Below are positions 6,527 through 7,157 of a stretch of DNA of 7,157 bases, one piece after another. The position numbers were made by a program, and so were the translations under genes. The DNA is taken from contig CAMBQX010000090.1 in the NCBI GenBank assembly GCA_945870085.1, forward strand, positions 1 to 7,157, in the 5' to 3' direction. This DNA is from Bifidobacterium breve (lineage in GTDB: Bacteria; Actinomycetota; Actinomycetes; S36-B12). The notes beneath the pieces are model-generated. The model saw only the letters and a list, made by a program, of their open reading frames with translations. It made no database searches and was not told the DNA's origin. Numbering within the stretch: the first letter of the stretch is position 1; each line of letters begins with the position of its first letter.

Positions 6527-7157
6527 GTGGTGACCAGAGCAGAGCACGATTCGCTGGAAGTTTTCCTCAAGGCGTCACTAACCGACGAGCAGCGTGAGAA
6601 TGTGCTCTTTGTTTCTTTCACCCAGTGGGGTTTTGCCCTCGCTGCGCTCGCCGATACCGCGACCTGCCTGCACGGTATGGGGAGCGAGGTGACTTTGGGA
6701 TTCTGGGCGAACAAGACCCCGATGCATGACACCGGCTGGTCGGTAAATGACAAGGTCGCCAAATTATTTGCGTCCCCGGCACGCGATCAACGGGTGCGAG
6801 ATGCCTTGATCGACTTCGGCATCCCGAAGTCGTCATTAGCCCAACCGCCGGTCAAGGGTTGGCAGCCGGCGCAGCCGGTGCCGATCACTCGAGCGATGAA
6901 CAGAAGTGAGATCAAGGCCCTCACCTACTTCGGCAGTCCGATGGGCCGGGCCATGTTGCAGGTGCGCACCCTCACCGAAACCCCGGTGACCGACGCCTAC
7001 TACTGGCCCGAGCGGCTGCTTCATCTGGCAGCGAGGTCTTACGCCTTTGCGTATGACCAGACAGCGGCATTGATCAAGGCGCGTGGTGTTACCGCGGTTG
7101 CGGTATATAACGGCCGGTTCTTGCACGACCGCGCGGCCTCGGCCGCGGCGCAAGCCC
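6527..7157 (+). CDS. Unrecognised polysaccharide-cluster protein, possibly GT-B/capsule-synthesis-like (3' truncated)
   Basis: An open frame of 210 codons runs from GTG 6527 (or GTG 6530) to the window end without a stop, so the gene continues beyond it. After a short polar N terminus (about 20 residues), ENVLFVSFTQWGFALAALADTATCLHGMGSEVTLGFW looks like the first beta strand and helix of a Rossmann-like, GT-B-type domain. Further on, SYAFAYDQTAALIKARGVTAVAVYNGRFLHDRAASAAAQA has the N195-G196-R197-F198 motif after a beta strand. This is a pattern I associate with uncharacterised capsule-biosynthesis-like proteins. No membrane segments or signal peptide are visible. Codon choice resembles the upstream genes, and the gene follows the GT4 stop by 9 nt, so co-transcription is likely. 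Only a weak TGAGG stands in front of the GTG. Function is not assigned; a glycosyltransferase role is the leading guess. The minus-strand open frames here are shadows of this gene. Confidence 0.75.
   Translation, partial: MVTRAEHDSLEVFLKASLTDEQRENVLFVSFTQWGFALAALADTATCLHGMGSEVTLGFWANKTPMHDTGWSVNDKVAKLFASPARDQRVRDALIDFGIPKSSLAQPPVKGWQPAQPVPITRAMNRSEIKALTYFGSPMGRAMLQVRTLTETPVTDAYYWPERLLHLAARSYAFAYDQTAALIKARGVTAVAVYNGRFLHDRAASAAAQA

Noticed and set aside
6836..7153. Minus-strand open frames opposite the last gene (6496-6762, 6618-6836, 6836-7153).
   Set aside because: The plus strand is open for 210 codons with protein-like composition and a Rossmann-like start; the minus frames are Arg-rich and fragmentary.

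Overview
The window lies inside a surface-polysaccharide (glycan) biosynthesis locus. It holds eight protein-coding genes with almost no spacing, two of them cut by the window edges. G+C is moderately high (judged by eye, not computed), five of the six internal starts other than the two ATGs are GTG or fit GTG best, and two divergent genes look leaderless. This points to an actinobacterium of intermediate G+C, probably free-living or from a metagenome. The taxonomic call is inference only. I see no RNA genes, CRISPR arrays, insertion sequences or phage genes.

Block 1 (1-4402, plus strand) is a tightly overlapping run: the 3' end of a family 2 glycosyltransferase of the polyprenyl-phosphate-sugar synthase type, a DUF2304 small membrane protein, an HlpA-like GT2 glycosyltransferase, a UDP-glucuronate decarboxylase (UDP-xylose synthase), and a 585-residue polytopic membrane protein resembling the LIC_10190 family. 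Junction overlaps are 1, 11, 4 and 4 nt, so the block is very probably one translationally coupled operon.

Block 2 (4389-5360, minus strand) is a single gene on the opposite strand. It encodes a protein with a fucosyltransferase/NodZ-like HxRxTD signature, and its 3' end overlaps block 1 by 14 nt. Block 3 (5429 to the window end, plus strand) starts from a 68-bp divergent intergenic region. It encodes a GT4-type (group 1) glycosyltransferase and then the first 210 codons of an unrecognised polysaccharide-cluster protein that runs off the window.

How the genes may work together (inference): the GT2 and DUF2304 pair would make an undecaprenyl-phosphate-linked monosaccharide on the cytoplasmic side. 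The large membrane protein is a candidate for using a lipid-linked sugar on the outer side of the membrane. UDP-xylose from the decarboxylase, and nucleotide sugars used by the HlpA-like, GT4 and fucosyltransferase-like enzymes, would build the repeat unit or its branches. The most notable regulatory observation is that both divergent genes at 5360/5429 have a TANNNT -10 hexamer ending 5-6 nt before their GTG codons, which predicts leaderless mRNAs.
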